A DNA stretch of 64,000 nucleotides from Moringa oleifera. Lineage: Eukaryota; Streptophyta; Magnoliopsida; Brassicales; Moringaceae. How positions within the stretch are numbered: position 1 is the first letter of the stretch; each line of letters starts with the position of its first letter. The position numbers were made by a program, and so were the translations under genes. The stretch covers positions 1,612,001-1,676,000 of the forward strand of contig JAJFZO010000087.1 of NCBI GenBank assembly GCA_021397835.1, in the 5' to 3' direction. This document shows positions 1-11,944 of this stretch, in pieces. The notes under the pieces are model-generated. The model made no database searches. It was not told the DNA's origin and worked only from the letters and a program-made list of their open reading frames with translations.

Positions 1-30
<30 letters not shown>
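1..30. repeat. (TA)n microsatellite in the intron of P450 copy 1
   Basis: A pure alternating TA run opens the window. The matching intron site of copy 2 (about 8430-8445) has only a short TA tract, so this repeat expanded in copy 1 or shrank in copy 2. Confidence 0.9.
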
Positions 31-33
<3 letters not shown>

Positions 34-385
34 TCCTTAGTAGATTGGTTTTTGTGTTAGTGAAATTTTTATAATTTTTAAATCTGTATTGCTATGTTTT
101 TTCAAATTTTAGTTTCATTTACAATGAATTCGATATCAGATCAATTCAATATTTTTAAATTGCCGTAATAAAATTTGGTAATGTATATATATTAAATTAA
201 TTGTCAATTAGTTTTCGTACTCAAATTCCTTACAATTTTGTAAGTCGTTTTTAAAATTTAAAAAATCAAAATTTTATCAATTACTTTTTAAAATTCTACA
301 CAATGTATCATGTAGAAATACATTTTTATCTTAATTAGTTGTATTCGTTCTTATATCAATTTCTTGTACTTCTTCGTTTTGGCAG

Positions 386-994
386 GTCATATTTATAGCT
401 GGAACCGATACAGCAGCAGCTGCTGTGATCTGGGTCATGACCTTTCTCATGAAGAATCCGAAAGCAATGAAGAAAGCTCAACAGGAAGTCAGAAACTTAG
501 TGGGATCCAAAAGACTTGTAGATGAAACTGATACCCAGAAGTTGCCGTATCTAAAAGCTGTAGTGAAGGAGTCATTCAGGTTGCAGCCTCCGGTTCCATT
601 GCTAGTCCCTCGAGAAACAATGGAGAAGTGCAATATAGAAGGATACGAAATACCAGCCAAAACCCTAGTTTATGTGAATGTCTGGGCAATTGGGAGGGAC
701 TCTGAAGCCTGGGAGAATCCTGAGGACTTCTGTCCAGAAAGATTCCTCGGCAGCTCTATTGACTACAAAGGGCAAGATTTTGAATTGATACCCTTCGGTT
801 CAGGGAGAAGAATCTGTCCAGGGATACACTTGGGAGTAGCAATGGTGGAGCTTGCAGTTGCTAATCTTCTTTACAGGTTTAACTGGGAGTTGCCACCGGG
901 GATCCAGGAGGAAGACGTAGACCTGGAGGCGAGTCCTGGAATCACTATGCACAAGAAAGATCCTCTTTGCCTTTTTGCAAAGGAGTTCATGTAA
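386..994 (+). CDS. Cytochrome P450, CYP71-clan (copy 1), exon 2 only; gene cut by window edge
   Basis: This is the second and last exon of a CYP71/CYP83-type P450, a haem mono-oxygenase anchored in the ER membrane and fed electrons by NADPH-P450 reductase. The exon opens after a T-rich tract ending GGCAG at 385 and encodes 202 residues to a TAA at 992-994. It carries the I-helix motif AGTDT, a K-helix E-S-F-R, the PERF motif and the haem loop FGSGRRICPG. Bases 1-385 match the 3' part of the copy 2 intron, so exon 1 lies outside the window. By eye about 7 of 202 residues differ from copy 2. The gene is presumably functional, but only this half can be judged. The substrate is unknown; similar enzymes act on oximes, terpenoids, alkaloids or phenolics. 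Confidence 0.93.
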   Translation, partial: VIFIAGTDTAAAAVIWVMTFLMKNPKAMKKAQQEVRNLVGSKRLVDETDTQKLPYLKAVVKESFRLQPPVPLLVPRETMEKCNIEGYEIPAKTLVYVNVWAIGRDSEAWENPEDFCPERFLGSSIDYKGQDFELIPFGSGRRICPGIHLGVAMVELAVANLLYRFNWELPPGIQEEDVDLEASPGITMHKKDPLCLFAKEFM

Positions 995-2593
995 TAATAA
1001 CGCACATCATGGGTTTGTGTGAACCATTTAAGTACCTATACATATAATGTAACATATAATATTGATAATGTAAGGTGTGCGAATATAAATAAAAATAATG
1101 TATTCATACATAATGTAAGGGATGAATCTTACTTGCTTGATAATTAACCAAAACTCAATAAATTAATGAATCATCCGTTTGGCCTAAGTTCAGCTAATGG
1201 GTACTCAAAAAAAAAAAACTAATTTTTTTAAACTAAACTCATGATGAATTGAGAATTTTTTCTTCACCCTTTGTCTTATAGATCATTGTTTATAAGGTCC
1301 AAATCATGTCCCTTATGCTGTCATCCTTAATGTTTCAAATGGACCAACCAATATTTTCACATATTTATTTGTTAAGCAATGTACCTCATAGCATTAATAT
1401 TCTAAGCTTGTGATAAGTTTTCGATTTGCAATATATACTGTTATTTTATGAAATTAACTTATTCTATATGATAATGCAATTTTGATTTCATATCATAGGC
1501 AAATACTATTTTTATTAATTTATGATTGTTTAAGGTTCATTGAGATTAAAAAAAAAAGTAATTACAATGAAAATGGATAATGCTTTACATCAACACAAAA
1601 AAAGATATATTTTGTATGTCTTTCGAGTTTACATACCTTATTGATTTTACCTATATTAATTTTTTTAAGAAATAAATAATAATAATTTTATAAATCATGA
1701 CATTAATAAAAAAAATTGACTGAAGAAATATTATTCACTTAATTATCATTTAATAATATTTATTTTAAAAATATATATGACATAGCAACAAAAAATTTAT
1801 ATATTTTAAAATATTGAAAATAATTAATTCCCATGACATGAAAAATTAGATTTATCTATGAATCTATTTATGTAACTACTAGCATCAATTTCTTATAATT
1901 CATCAAAAATATAGATTTCCATCAAAAAATTAATTTCTCAAAAATCTTAAGCAAAATTTCATTGATCAAATATTAAAAAATATTAAATTTCTAGAAATGA
2001 ATACCCGAGTCTAAGTACATATAAAAAAATATTAAATTAAGTATGAGATTAATTGATGAATGTTTTTAAATTTTTACATGCTCTTTCTTTACAAACCGGT
2101 TTCCTAATTAAGATGTTCTACTTATAAGTTCACAATATATAAGGTTTCTTTTTTTTATTTTTTGTTTTTATAAAATGTTGGAAGGAGAGGAAGATAATCT
2201 TTTGCATTGGCTCGTGGTGATCTAAGTATTATTCTGAGGATATTTAATTTATTTGTTACAATAATAAACAACTTAATTTGACAACTTGTTAAGGATCATG
2301 CACAAAATATAGGGTATTCTTAAAATAAACATTCTCTTTTGATTAAGTGCTTGATAATATTAAAGTTGTAGAAACAAAGAAGGTCATATTTAATTTATAA
2401 AATAATAATATAGTTCAAATTAATAGAATATAAGTTAACATATTAATTTATGTTAGAAAATATTTTCATATAATAATAATTAAAAATCAATAACACTAAA
2501 TTTTTATAATTTATCAACATAAAAATAAAGTTAGTCAAAATTTAATGATTAAGAGTTCCATAAACACCAACCCACAAAAAAAACAATCATCAT

Positions 2594-2922
2594 TACGGAT
2601 AAGCATTCCAGTAGGTTCGGTTTAAAAATTTTAAAAATTAAATTAATCAAAATTTTTTAAAAAAATTAAAAATCAATCAAATATAAAAAATGATCGATTA
2701 CATTGAATTAAAATTTTTTTATCGATTTAATCGGTAACCGAGTTAACTAAAAATTTATTTAAATTTAAATTTTATATTTTAAAAAATAAATTATTATTAA
2801 TAAAATTAATTAATTATTAAATTAAAATTGTTTTTTTATCGATTTGAAATTAAAAAATCAAATAAAATTAATCAAAATTAATTCAATTTATCAATTTTTT
2901 TAATTTTAACCGAATTAACCTT
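2594..2922. mobile_element. Mutator-like MITE, 329 bp, with 9-bp target duplication
   Basis: The 9-bp direct repeat AATCATCAT flanks the element at 2585-2593 and 2923-2931. The homologous spacer 2 has only one copy of this site, near 10985-10993, with nothing inserted, so the element arrived after the spacers were duplicated or was lost cleanly from one. Its ends are imperfect inverted repeats built on GGTTCGGTTTAAAA at the left and the complement of TTTTAACCGAATTAACC at the right. It has no coding capacity. A 9-bp duplication fits Mutator-type transposition, while hAT elements give 8 bp. Confidence 0.7.
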
Positions 2923-3369
2923 AATCATCATATGTAAACCTTTTAAAAAAAAATAAGAAAAAGCAGAAACAAAATTTTAAAATAAATAAATAAATCAAAT
3001 GAAAGCTACCACATGTCAAGTCATCTAAGCACTTAACCTCTACTTTTTCTGGTGTGAAAATTTAAATGAGATAGCAATCTTTGAAATTAATTAAAAAAAT
3101 TTGTATTAAAAACTACAAAGTGATTGTTTTTATCTATTTTAATAATATATCAAAAAATTAAAATAATATAAATAAAATAAATATTTATATTACATTAAAG
3201 TAATCCAATTCTGCTTCACGTATTTTGAAAAATTATAATCTCAAACATTTTTATTTTTAAAAAAATAAGTGTCAAATAATTATTTTTAAAACAAATCTTG
3301 ATTTTGTGTATTTTGAGAAGTACATTTATTAATAAATTTTTTAAAATCGAGTTTTTTCATTACTTTTTA

Positions 3370-5480
3370 ATACATAAAATTGTCGATCTGTTTAATATTC
3401 TTTTAAAGCATTGTAGAATGCAAATAAGATGTTACCATTAATTTTAGTTTTAAAAATTTATTTCTACCGATGTAACAATACTTAGCATAATTAATAAAAC
3501 TTCATAAGTAATCAAAACGTTTGGAAAACATATTTTTAATACTTGTAATTCAAAAAATAAATTATTAAAATCAATCTTAGATTTGTTTTTATGTGTCGGA
3601 GCCGTTTTAAAGTTAGAACAACATTCATGCAATTTATTGTTATCTATTGAAAGTAACTTTGTAGGATTAAGCAAAAAAACTCAAAATGCATTTAAAAGCT
3701 GCCAATTATTCAAATCCACTTTTCAAAGATTAATCAGTAACATTAGCTACAAAAAGAAAATAATCATAAAGTTTTTTCATGTTTATTTTCATTAAATGCT
3801 TTCTGCCTATATATAATTATATGTTTTTTAGGAAATAAAGGATAAATATCCATCTCAAATGCAAGATGCTCTTTGGCTAATACCATATTAGATGTGAAAC
3901 CTTCTTCTATATATATCTTACAAAATAATCAATCAACAATTTCGAAGTCTTTATTGCAACATCAATTTACATATTTTTACATTGTAATTTTTGGTCAATT
4001 AAATAAATTATTTAAAAAAATGTTATGTCATATAATTATGCCTGATAAAACTTAAAACTATCAAGTTCATGTGTTGCTAAATATTTAATCTCATTCCTTA
4101 TTTTGGTATCTTCACTCATTCTTGATAATTCAAGTAAAGTTTCTCTTATGATGCTGATATATTAACATAGTTTTTCTATTTTGTTGTTGATAATAGCTTA
4201 AAAGTTAATTTTTGAACATGATCTTGTAAAATTTTTAATTTTTTTATATCATATATATATTTCATAGCTCCGAAAAAAATAACATAACTTTAATATAAGA
4301 ATTTGTCTGATCACAAAACTATTAAATTAAGAAAATGGTAAGCACATGATGTATAGAATCTTTTGGATTTATTTCAAGAAATCTCTATACAATTTGATTT
4401 TTTTCTAGAACTATTATGGTAACTTTAGCCCCCATTATATCATCAATATTAAGCTCGAGAGGTTCTAAAACAACCTGTAAGTTATTAAAAAGCCCTAATT
4501 TAGATGTGTTATTCACTTTAAGAACTTTATAAAATACTCTTCTATTTTTATTTAATTACTTCACGCATTTATGAAATGAATTATTGAAATTATTTGTTCG
4601 TGGTGACTTACATTTGGAGTGCAATCAAATATCACTTAAAAATATTTTACATTTTGTTTTCATAACTATAGCACTTCTTGCTTTATAGCCCAATATAAAA
4701 ATTAATTTATTTTAAATTTTATGGCTAAGATAATAATGTGAGTCACCTCACATTGAATATGTCTAAACTATTCTTACATTACGATAAAAAATTATTATAT
4801 TATCTTTTTATTTTTTTTTTTCATTCTTCCCAAGAAAAGCAAAACTACATTTAGCAAGATATTTCACAACAAACATAATTTTCACAACAAACATAGTTTG
4901 CAATGTTATTTCTCTTTTTTAATTTGTATTTGTATCTCTTTGTTAATTGTTTCATTAATTCTTTTTTAATCTAATTTGCAAATCAATTATAGTTCTCATG
5001 TTACGTGATATGCTTAATACTATGTCAAATTGTTTAAACCTATCACTTAAATGTCTTTAGCCATTAAGGCATTCTTTTGCTAACAAATATTTATGTACAA
5101 CTAATATAAACAACTCACAAAGAAAAAAAAAAAACTTTATTTGTGTCCTTTGAGTACATCAACCATTTTCTAACATGATTTTTTTTTATTTAATAATTTT
5201 CTTATAAGAATGTGAAAGTGTCTAAAAAGCCCATCCACAAAATAGTTGAGATTCCTTTTTCTAGATCATTTGGTTTGTTATCAATATTATCAAAGTTCTT
5301 AGATCATATATATCTTAACCTTAATCCATTATTGCTCTAATTCATTTTTATTTTCAATTATATTACCAATCTCTTCATTCAAGTTAATATTATTATTTTC
5401 TTTTCATTCTTTATCTTAATTCATTCGTGACATTTTCTCTCATCTTTTTCTTATTATCTCTCACATTCTCACTAAATTTT
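3370..5480 (-). pseudogene. Decayed hAT-superfamily transposase (zf-TTF/MYM type, C-terminal dimerisation domain)
   Basis: Read on the - strand, conceptual fragments follow the order of a plant hAT transposase of the TTF-zinc-finger class. From about 5330 down come a KWLMYSKDTNK-like zinc-finger segment, then LSDRFKQFD and KYLAKCSFAF-like blocks (about 5050-4830). Next are GLFNNLQVVLEPLELNIDD and LEINPKDSIHHVL (about 4520-4350), then AFEMDIYPLFPKK (about 3860-3830). The C-terminal dimerisation region FPNVLITYEVLL...TSVEINF lies in an open frame at 3450-3674. Many stops and frameshifts interrupt it. The block expected after NIDDI, with the conserved Gly-Tyr-Asp, is missing. It cannot encode an active enzyme. 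The identification rests on remembered family motifs, not a search. Confidence 0.8.
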
Positions 5481-6021
5481 TCTTAGTTATTCGTTAATTT
5501 AATTTTTAATTGAAAAACTAGTCCTACAAAACTTATCAAGAAAACCTTTGTGAGTTTAGTTATCTCTTTTTTTTTTCCCTTTCTAAACTGATATTTTATA
5601 GAAAACATGTTTATACCATAAATTTCAAATTTAAAAATGAAAAATACATAAGAAATTAACGAAGATAACAATGAAATAAATAACCAAAAAAATAACAAAA
5701 AACAATAAATTAAATCTAATTTGTTTTTATCCAAATGATATTTCAATCAATCAACAATGCTCTTAACGACAAAAAAAAATAAATAAATTGTAAGATATTA
5801 AAAGAAAAGCATTGGTGTGAATTTAGGAGAATAACATAAATTGCATTGAAAAAGGAAAATATAAACCTTGGAAAAAGAACAAGTTAATAGTTAGAACTTT
5901 TCATCTTCTTTTTTGTTAATTTAAAATTTAATTATTTTGCTTTATTTTATTTAAGTTCAAATCATATCAAATATTCTCTGCCTTAAAATTAGGTCAAAAA
6001 AATTGTAAGGTATAAAAGTTG

Positions 6022-6528
6022 TATAAACTCTTAATGTTTATCTTATATTATTAATTAAACTTATATATTAAAAAGTGACAAATCAAACCTTAATCTATCA
6101 ATTTGATATCAAATTAAACGTGAATTTAAATGGTTATAAAAAATTAAAAATATTTTTTATTATTAAAATACTTTAAAAATAATTTTAATGATTTTTTTCA
6201 TTTTATTTCGAGTTTATCTCTCAATTATGAATAATGTTAGATGTAATATTTATTACTGGTGAATTTTTCAAATTTTTGATAATGCAAAATTTAAAAAATA
6301 TACTTTAAGTGCTCAGCAAGTTTTGAAATTTTTTATGATGATTTTATTTACATCTATGAAAAATTTTAAATCAAAATTCATTATATAAAATTTTTAATTT
6401 GAATATTTTTAAATTTTAAATTTTTAATAAAATTCAATTTAGTTTAAATTAATAAATTAAAATTTAATTTATTATTTTTAAATATAAAATATAATTAATA
6501 ACATAAAATAAAAATCAAATTTTATATA
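6022..6528. mobile_element. AT-rich foldback element, copy A (about 507 bp)
   Basis: The two ends are long imperfect inverted repeats of roughly 85 bp centred on TTTATTTTATGTTATTAATTAA-like sequence (left end about 6022-6110, right end about 6440-6528). The inner part recurs elsewhere in the window in the same order, with TCAATTTGATATC near one end and a TTTGATAAT block in the middle. No coding capacity is visible. It looks like a MITE family with long terminal inverted repeats. Exact ends are uncertain because the flanks are also AT-rich. Confidence 0.55.
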
Positions 6529-6559
6529 ATATTTAGTTAAAATTATACTAAATATATAT

Positions 6560-7304
6560 AAGATCCCCTCAATTTTGGACACGTACAAAGAGTGAACTTT
6601 TCTCTGTTGGTTGACGTGGCACAATTCATATTCAAGTTTCCCCTCACGCGTTTGACATGTGGCCATCACTTATGCAACTGAGAATCGCACTCAAAACAAC
6701 TGCAAATCCAATCGATGCTGCCATCCCTTTGTTACAAATAATTAAAACAAATATTGCTCACCCAATTATCACATATTAATATTTATTTTTAAAATAAATA
6801 TATTTTATATCGATAAAAAATTATTTATTTTAGAAATGTTATAATAATTACAGTAATAATAAGAATAATAGTATTAGTGAAATAAAACCAAAGGCAAAGA
6901 TGATCATATAATAAAGAAAAGTTAGATTTTCTGATAGAAAATATAAATAACTAAAATATTAAAAAAATAGATTTCCGTCACCAGATGAGTTGCTGGCATA
7001 TTTACTAGAGTATGATTGAATAATGTTTGTGAATAAAATTAAAAAATATGATAAAATTCAGAAATTAAATATATATTTTTGAAAATAAGATGTTTTAAAA
7101 TTTTCCATTATAAATATCTCTGGGTTCAGCTTGCAATGAAAACAGGCAAACTGTGTCCACAAGATCCAAGGTGTCATTTTCGGAAATTTGGCATTGCATG
7201 GTTAACTTCAAAGGTGGGGTGATGAGAAAGAATATTGATCATGTGCGTTATAATTAAAGAAAACAGTCTTCTTCTTCTTCTTCTTCCTCCGCCACAGATC
7301 GAAA
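6560..7304 (+). promoter_or_regulatory. Promoter and 5' leader of P450 copy 2
   Basis: This stretch is strongly conserved with the upstream region of copy 3 (11945-12694). A TATA box (TTATAAATA) lies at 7108-7116, about 190 bp before the start codon. Two W-box cores, TTGAC, lie at 6611-6615 (within TTGACGTGGC, which also carries an ACGT core) and at 6652-6656. Such elements suit WRKY- and bZIP-type defence or stress control, which is inference. A CT-rich leader (CTTCTTCTTCTTC) precedes the ATG. Confidence 0.6.
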
Positions 7305-9418
7305 ATGGAGTTCCTTCTCCTACTTACAACTTCTCTTATCTTCTTGTTTCTCTTCCTAAAACTCAGAAGCAAGAAAAGTGCTGTGCTGGTTCCACCGGGG
7401 CCGAGAGGCCTTCCCTTGATCGGCAACTTACACCAGCTGGACAAGGCAGCCCCTCACCGCCACCTGTGGCAGCTTTCTCAAAGATATGGCCCTCTCATGT
7501 CCCTCCGCCTTGGATCTCTGCAAGCTCTGGTGGTTTCTTCTGCAAAAATGGCGGAACAAGTCTTGAAAACACATGACTTACAGTGCTGTAGCAGGCCGGC
7601 TTTGCTTGCCCAGCAGAAGCTCTCCTGCAATGGCCTAGACTTAGTCTTCTCCCCATACAACGCTTACTGGAGGGAGATCAGGAAGATAAGCTCCGTTCAT
7701 CTATTTAACCTTAACAGGGCTTACTATTTTCGTCCCATCCGGGAAGAGGAGGTTGCCAGTACGATCCACAAGATAGCGAAGCAGAGTAGTTCTTGTAAAC
7801 CCATCAACTTGAGTGAGGCGATCATGGTCCTTACAAGTTCCATTATTTGCAGAATCGCTTTCGGTAAGAGCTACGAGGACCAAGAGAGCGAAAGAAGCCG
7901 ATTCCATTGCCTGCTTCATGAAGCTCAAGCTCTGTTTGCTGGTTTCTTTGTCTCCGACTATCTTCCTTTCTTGGGTTGGATCGATAGACTCACCGGAGCC
8001 ATCTCTCGCCTGGAGAAAGTCTTCACTGAACTCGACGAGTTCTATCAAGAACTCATCGATGAGCACCTCGACCAAAGCAGAGGAAAGCCCGAGCGAGAGG
8101 ACATAGTCGACGTTTTACTTCAGATTCTTGAGAGTAAAGAATTCAATATGGATTTCACAATCAACAATATTAAAGCAATGCTCATGGTAAGGATCATGCT
8201 AATAATTCTATTCAAATTAACTAATTCATCTTAATTAGTTTATCTTTATAGAAACTCTTCATATCCATTGGGTGATAATAGATATGTGATACTATTTGCT
8301 TTGACTTATTTCATATGTAAATATTGTTGGTTTTTAGTTTAATTATATCTAAAATAATGAAAGTTAATTAAGCTCTACAATTTTAATCTCTCATGACCCT
8401 TACATCCATGACATTGAGGGATCAATCTTTATATATATATTAGTAGAGTGGTTTTTGAGTTAGGGAAATTTTTGTAATTTTTAAATGTGTATTGTTATGC
8501 TTTTTTTTATTTTATTTAAGTCTCATATTAATGAATTGATGTGAGATCAGTTTGATCTTGAATTGACATAATGATGAACTTGATAATGTGTATATTGAAT
8601 TAATTGTCAAGTAGATAAATATTATGAATCATTTCTGTTCTCAAATTGCTTACAATTTTGTAACTCAGTTGTTAAAATTTAAAAAATCAAAATTTTATCA
8701 ATTACTTTTTAAATTTCTATACAGTGTATCATGTAGACATATATATTTCTCTGAATTAGCTGTATTCGTTCTTATATCAATTTTTTCTTCTTCTTCTTCG
8801 TTTTGGCAGGTCATATTTATAGCTGGAACAGATACAGCAGCTGCTGCTGTGATCTGGGTCATGACCTTTCTCATGAAGAATCCCAAAGCAATGAAGAAAG
8901 CTCAACAGGAAGTCAGAAACTTAGTGGGATCCAAAAGACTTGTAGATGAAACTGATACCCAGAAGTTGCCGTATCTAAAAGCTGTAGTAAAGGAGACATT
9001 CAGGTTGCAGCCTCCGGTTCCATTGCTAGTCCCTCGAGAAACAGTGGAGAAGTGCAATATAGAAGGATACGAAATACCAGCCAAAACCCTAGTTTATGTG
9101 AATGTCTGGGCAATTGGGAGGGACTCTGAAGCCTGGGAGAATCCTGAAGACTTCTGTCCAGAAAGATTCCTCGGCAACTCCATTGACTACAAAGGGCAAG
9201 ATTTTGAATTGATACCCTTCGGCTCAGGGAGAAGAATCTGTCCAGGGATATACTTGGGAGTTGCAACGGTGGAGCTTGCAGTAGCTAATCTTCTTTACAG
9301 GTTTAACTGGGAGTTGCCTCCGGGGATCCAGAAGGAAGACGTAGACCTGGAGGCGAGTCCTGGAGTCACTATGCATAAGAAAGATCCTCTTTGCCTTTTT
9401 GCGAAAGAGTTCATGTAA
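7305..9418 (+). CDS. Cytochrome P450, CYP71-clan (CYP71/CYP83-type), copy 2, complete
   Basis: Two exons, 7305-8186 and 8810-9418, are joined in phase 0 across a 623-bp GT-AG intron, giving 496 residues, normal for the family. An N-terminal membrane anchor (residues 3-20) and short basic stretch lead to the hinge PPGPRGLPLIGN (30-41). Then come the C-helix WREIR (122-126), the I-helix AGTDT (299-303) with Asp302 and Thr303 for oxygen activation, the K-helix E356-T-F-R359, PERF (411-414) and FGSGRRICPG (431-440), with Cys438 as haem ligand. All key residues are present, so an active ER mono-oxygenase is expected. The closest remembered relatives are CYP83B/CYP71B-like enzymes; the substrate cannot be read from sequence. 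It sits in a head-to-tail array with copies 1 and 3. Confidence 0.95.
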
Positions 9419-11944
9419 TAATAACGTACGTCATGGGTTTGTGTGAACCATTTAAGTACCTATACATATAATGTAACATATAATATTGATAATGTAAAGT
9501 GTACGGATATAAATAAAGATAATGTATTCATACATAATGGAAAGGATGAATCTTACTTGATGATTAACCAAAACTCAATAATTTAATGAATCATCCGATA
9601 GCCCTAAGTTCAGCTAATGGGTACCCCAACAAAGAAAAAAAAACTAGTTTTTTAAACTATACTCGTGATGAATTGAGAATTTTTTCTTCACCCTTTACCT
9701 CATAGATCTTTGGTTATAAGGTCCAAATCAAGTCCATTATGCTGTCATCTTTAATGTTTCAAATGGACCAACCAATATTTTCACATATTTATTGGTTAAG
9801 CAATATATTTCATATCATTCTAAGCTTATGATAAGCTTTTAATTTGCAATATTAGCATTATATGAAATTAACTTTATTCTATATGATAATGCAGTTTTCG
9901 TTTTAGGTTACGTAAATGTTATTTTTTCTTTTAACTTCATACTCTTTTTTTCCAAAGATTTTGTTAACATTAGAATTTATAATTGTTTAACGTTCAACTC
10001 TGTAAGACTGTAACATCTCAAAAACATAAATTTGTGTAATTATAATTAAAATAAATAATACTTGACAAATTTAGTATGTTTTTAGAGTTTACATTTTAAG
10101 AAATAAAATAATTAATTTTACATATCATTCCATTAATAAAAAATGAACTGATCGCGTAAATACTTTTCACTTAATAATCTTTTATTAATATTTATTCTAA
10201 AAACATATATCAATAAAAATTTATATTTTTAAACATATTAAAAATAATCATGATAGTATAATAATAATAATAATAAAAGAAATTTAGATTTGTGCTAGAA
10301 AATATAAATAACTGACATATTAAAAAAAAATTATTCCCATGACATGAAAAATTAGATTTATCTATGAATCTATATATGTAAATAGCATCAATTTCTTATA
10401 TTTCATTAAAAAAAATAGATATCCATCAAAAATTAATCTCTCATAAATAATCTTTAAAAAAATCATTGATCGAATATAAAAAAAGATTAAATTTCTTGAA
10501 AATCCTAAAAAAATTCTCATGAACACCCGAGTCTAAGTATATATAAATAATATTAAATTAAGTTTGACATATGTTGGAAGGAGGATAATCTTTTGCATTG
10601 CGGCTCGAAGTGATCTAAGTACTATTCTTAGGATATTTAATTTATTTGTTACAATAATAAGCAACTTAATTTGACAACTTGTTAACCATTATGTATAGAA
10701 TATAAGGTATTCTTAAAATAAACTCTCTCTTTCAACTAAGCGTTTGATAATATTAAAGTTGTAGATCAGACAAAAAATGTCATATTTAATATATAAAATA
10801 ATGGTATAGTTTCAATGAATAAAACATATGTTAAAATATTAATTTAAGTTATAAAATATTTTCATATAATAATAATAATAATTAAAAACCAATAATACTA
10901 AATTTTTATAATTTATCACATAAAAATAAAGTTATTCAAAATTTAATGACTCGGAGTTCCATAGAGACCAGTCCATGCAAAATACAATCATCATATGTTA
11001 ACCTTTCAAAAGAATATGAAAAGCACAAACAATTTTTTTTAAAAAAAGAAGGGAAAATATTTTTGAAAAAAATTGAGTGAAAGCTACCACATGTGAAGTC
11101 ATCTAAGTGGTCGATCCCAATTTTTTCAGGGTTTGGTGTGTGAAAATTTAAATGAGACAGCAACTCTTGAAATTAATAAAAGGAAGTTTGTTTTAAGAAA
11201 ATTTGGTAATTATTTTTATTTATTTCAATAATATTATTAAATTAAAAATAACATAAATAAATTAAATACTTGAATTACAATAAGGCAAATCAATTCTACG
11301 TCATCCATTTTGAAACAAAAAAGTTTCAAACAATTTTAATTTATTTTCATCTTATAGCATTTTGAGAAGTAGAATTATCAATAAAATATTTAAAATCAAG
11401 TTTTTCATCATTTATTTTTTGATAAATAAAATTATCAATTCATTTAATTTTTTTAAAAAATATTATAAAATGCAAGTAAGACCTTCTCAATTTTAGTTTT
11501 AAAATTTTCTTTATGCTGATGCAACAGTAACTTTATGAGTAATTGAAAACAATTGGAAAACACATTTATAATACTTACAATTCAACAAATAAATAACTAA
11601 AATCAATCTTAGATTTGTTATTGTGTATTAGAGCTACGTTAAGATTAAAGCAACGGTCATACGATTTGTTGTTATGCATTGAAAATAACTCTGTTGAATT
11701 AAGAAAAAAATTAAAAAAATCTTTTTAAAGCTTTCAATATATTAATTAAACCTAGTTTTCAAGGATTAACTAGCAAAGTTAACTGTAATAAAAATAATTT
11801 ATTCTAAAAAATAATTTAATTTAAATTAATAAATCAAAATGTAATTTATTATTTTTTAAATATAAAATTTAATTAATAATATAAAATAAATGTTAAATTT
11901 TGTATAATATTTATCCAAAAAATATAAAATTATATAAATAAATA
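9419..11944. other. P450 spacer 2: duplicate of spacer 1 with a large internal deletion
   Basis: Downstream of copy 2 the sequence follows spacer 1 closely at first (TAATAATAACG, AACCATTTAAGTACC and onward). It lacks the 329-bp MITE. It keeps the C-terminal end of the decayed hAT transposase (about 11400-11770), then jumps directly into the right half of the foldback element (about 11790-11920). About 2.6 kb that is present in spacer 1 (about 3770-6430) is therefore missing here. No gene is visible. Confidence 0.75.
11400..11770 (-). pseudogene. C-terminal remnant of the hAT transposase (paralogue of 3370-3780)
   Basis: On the - strand the fragments NNKSKIDFSYLFVEL and LKLRRSYLHFIIFF align with the dimerisation region of the spacer 1 transposase. 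Several in-frame stops occur. The rest of the transposase is deleted here. Confidence 0.7.

Larger units (their letters stand above)
995..6559. other. P450 spacer 1: duplicated, transposon-rich, no intact gene
   Basis: The first part (about 995-3780) aligns by eye with 9419-11790 downstream of copy 2, so it belongs to the tandem unit. It holds a 329-bp MITE at 2594-2922, a decayed hAT transposase at 3370-5480 and a foldback element at about 6022-6528, all listed separately. The short open frames here are either hAT fragments or chance. I see no other gene. Confidence 0.8.

Noticed and set aside
3450..3674. 74-codon open frame on the - strand as a separate gene
   Set aside because: It is the open part of the decayed hAT transposase, with matching fragments on both sides in other frames.
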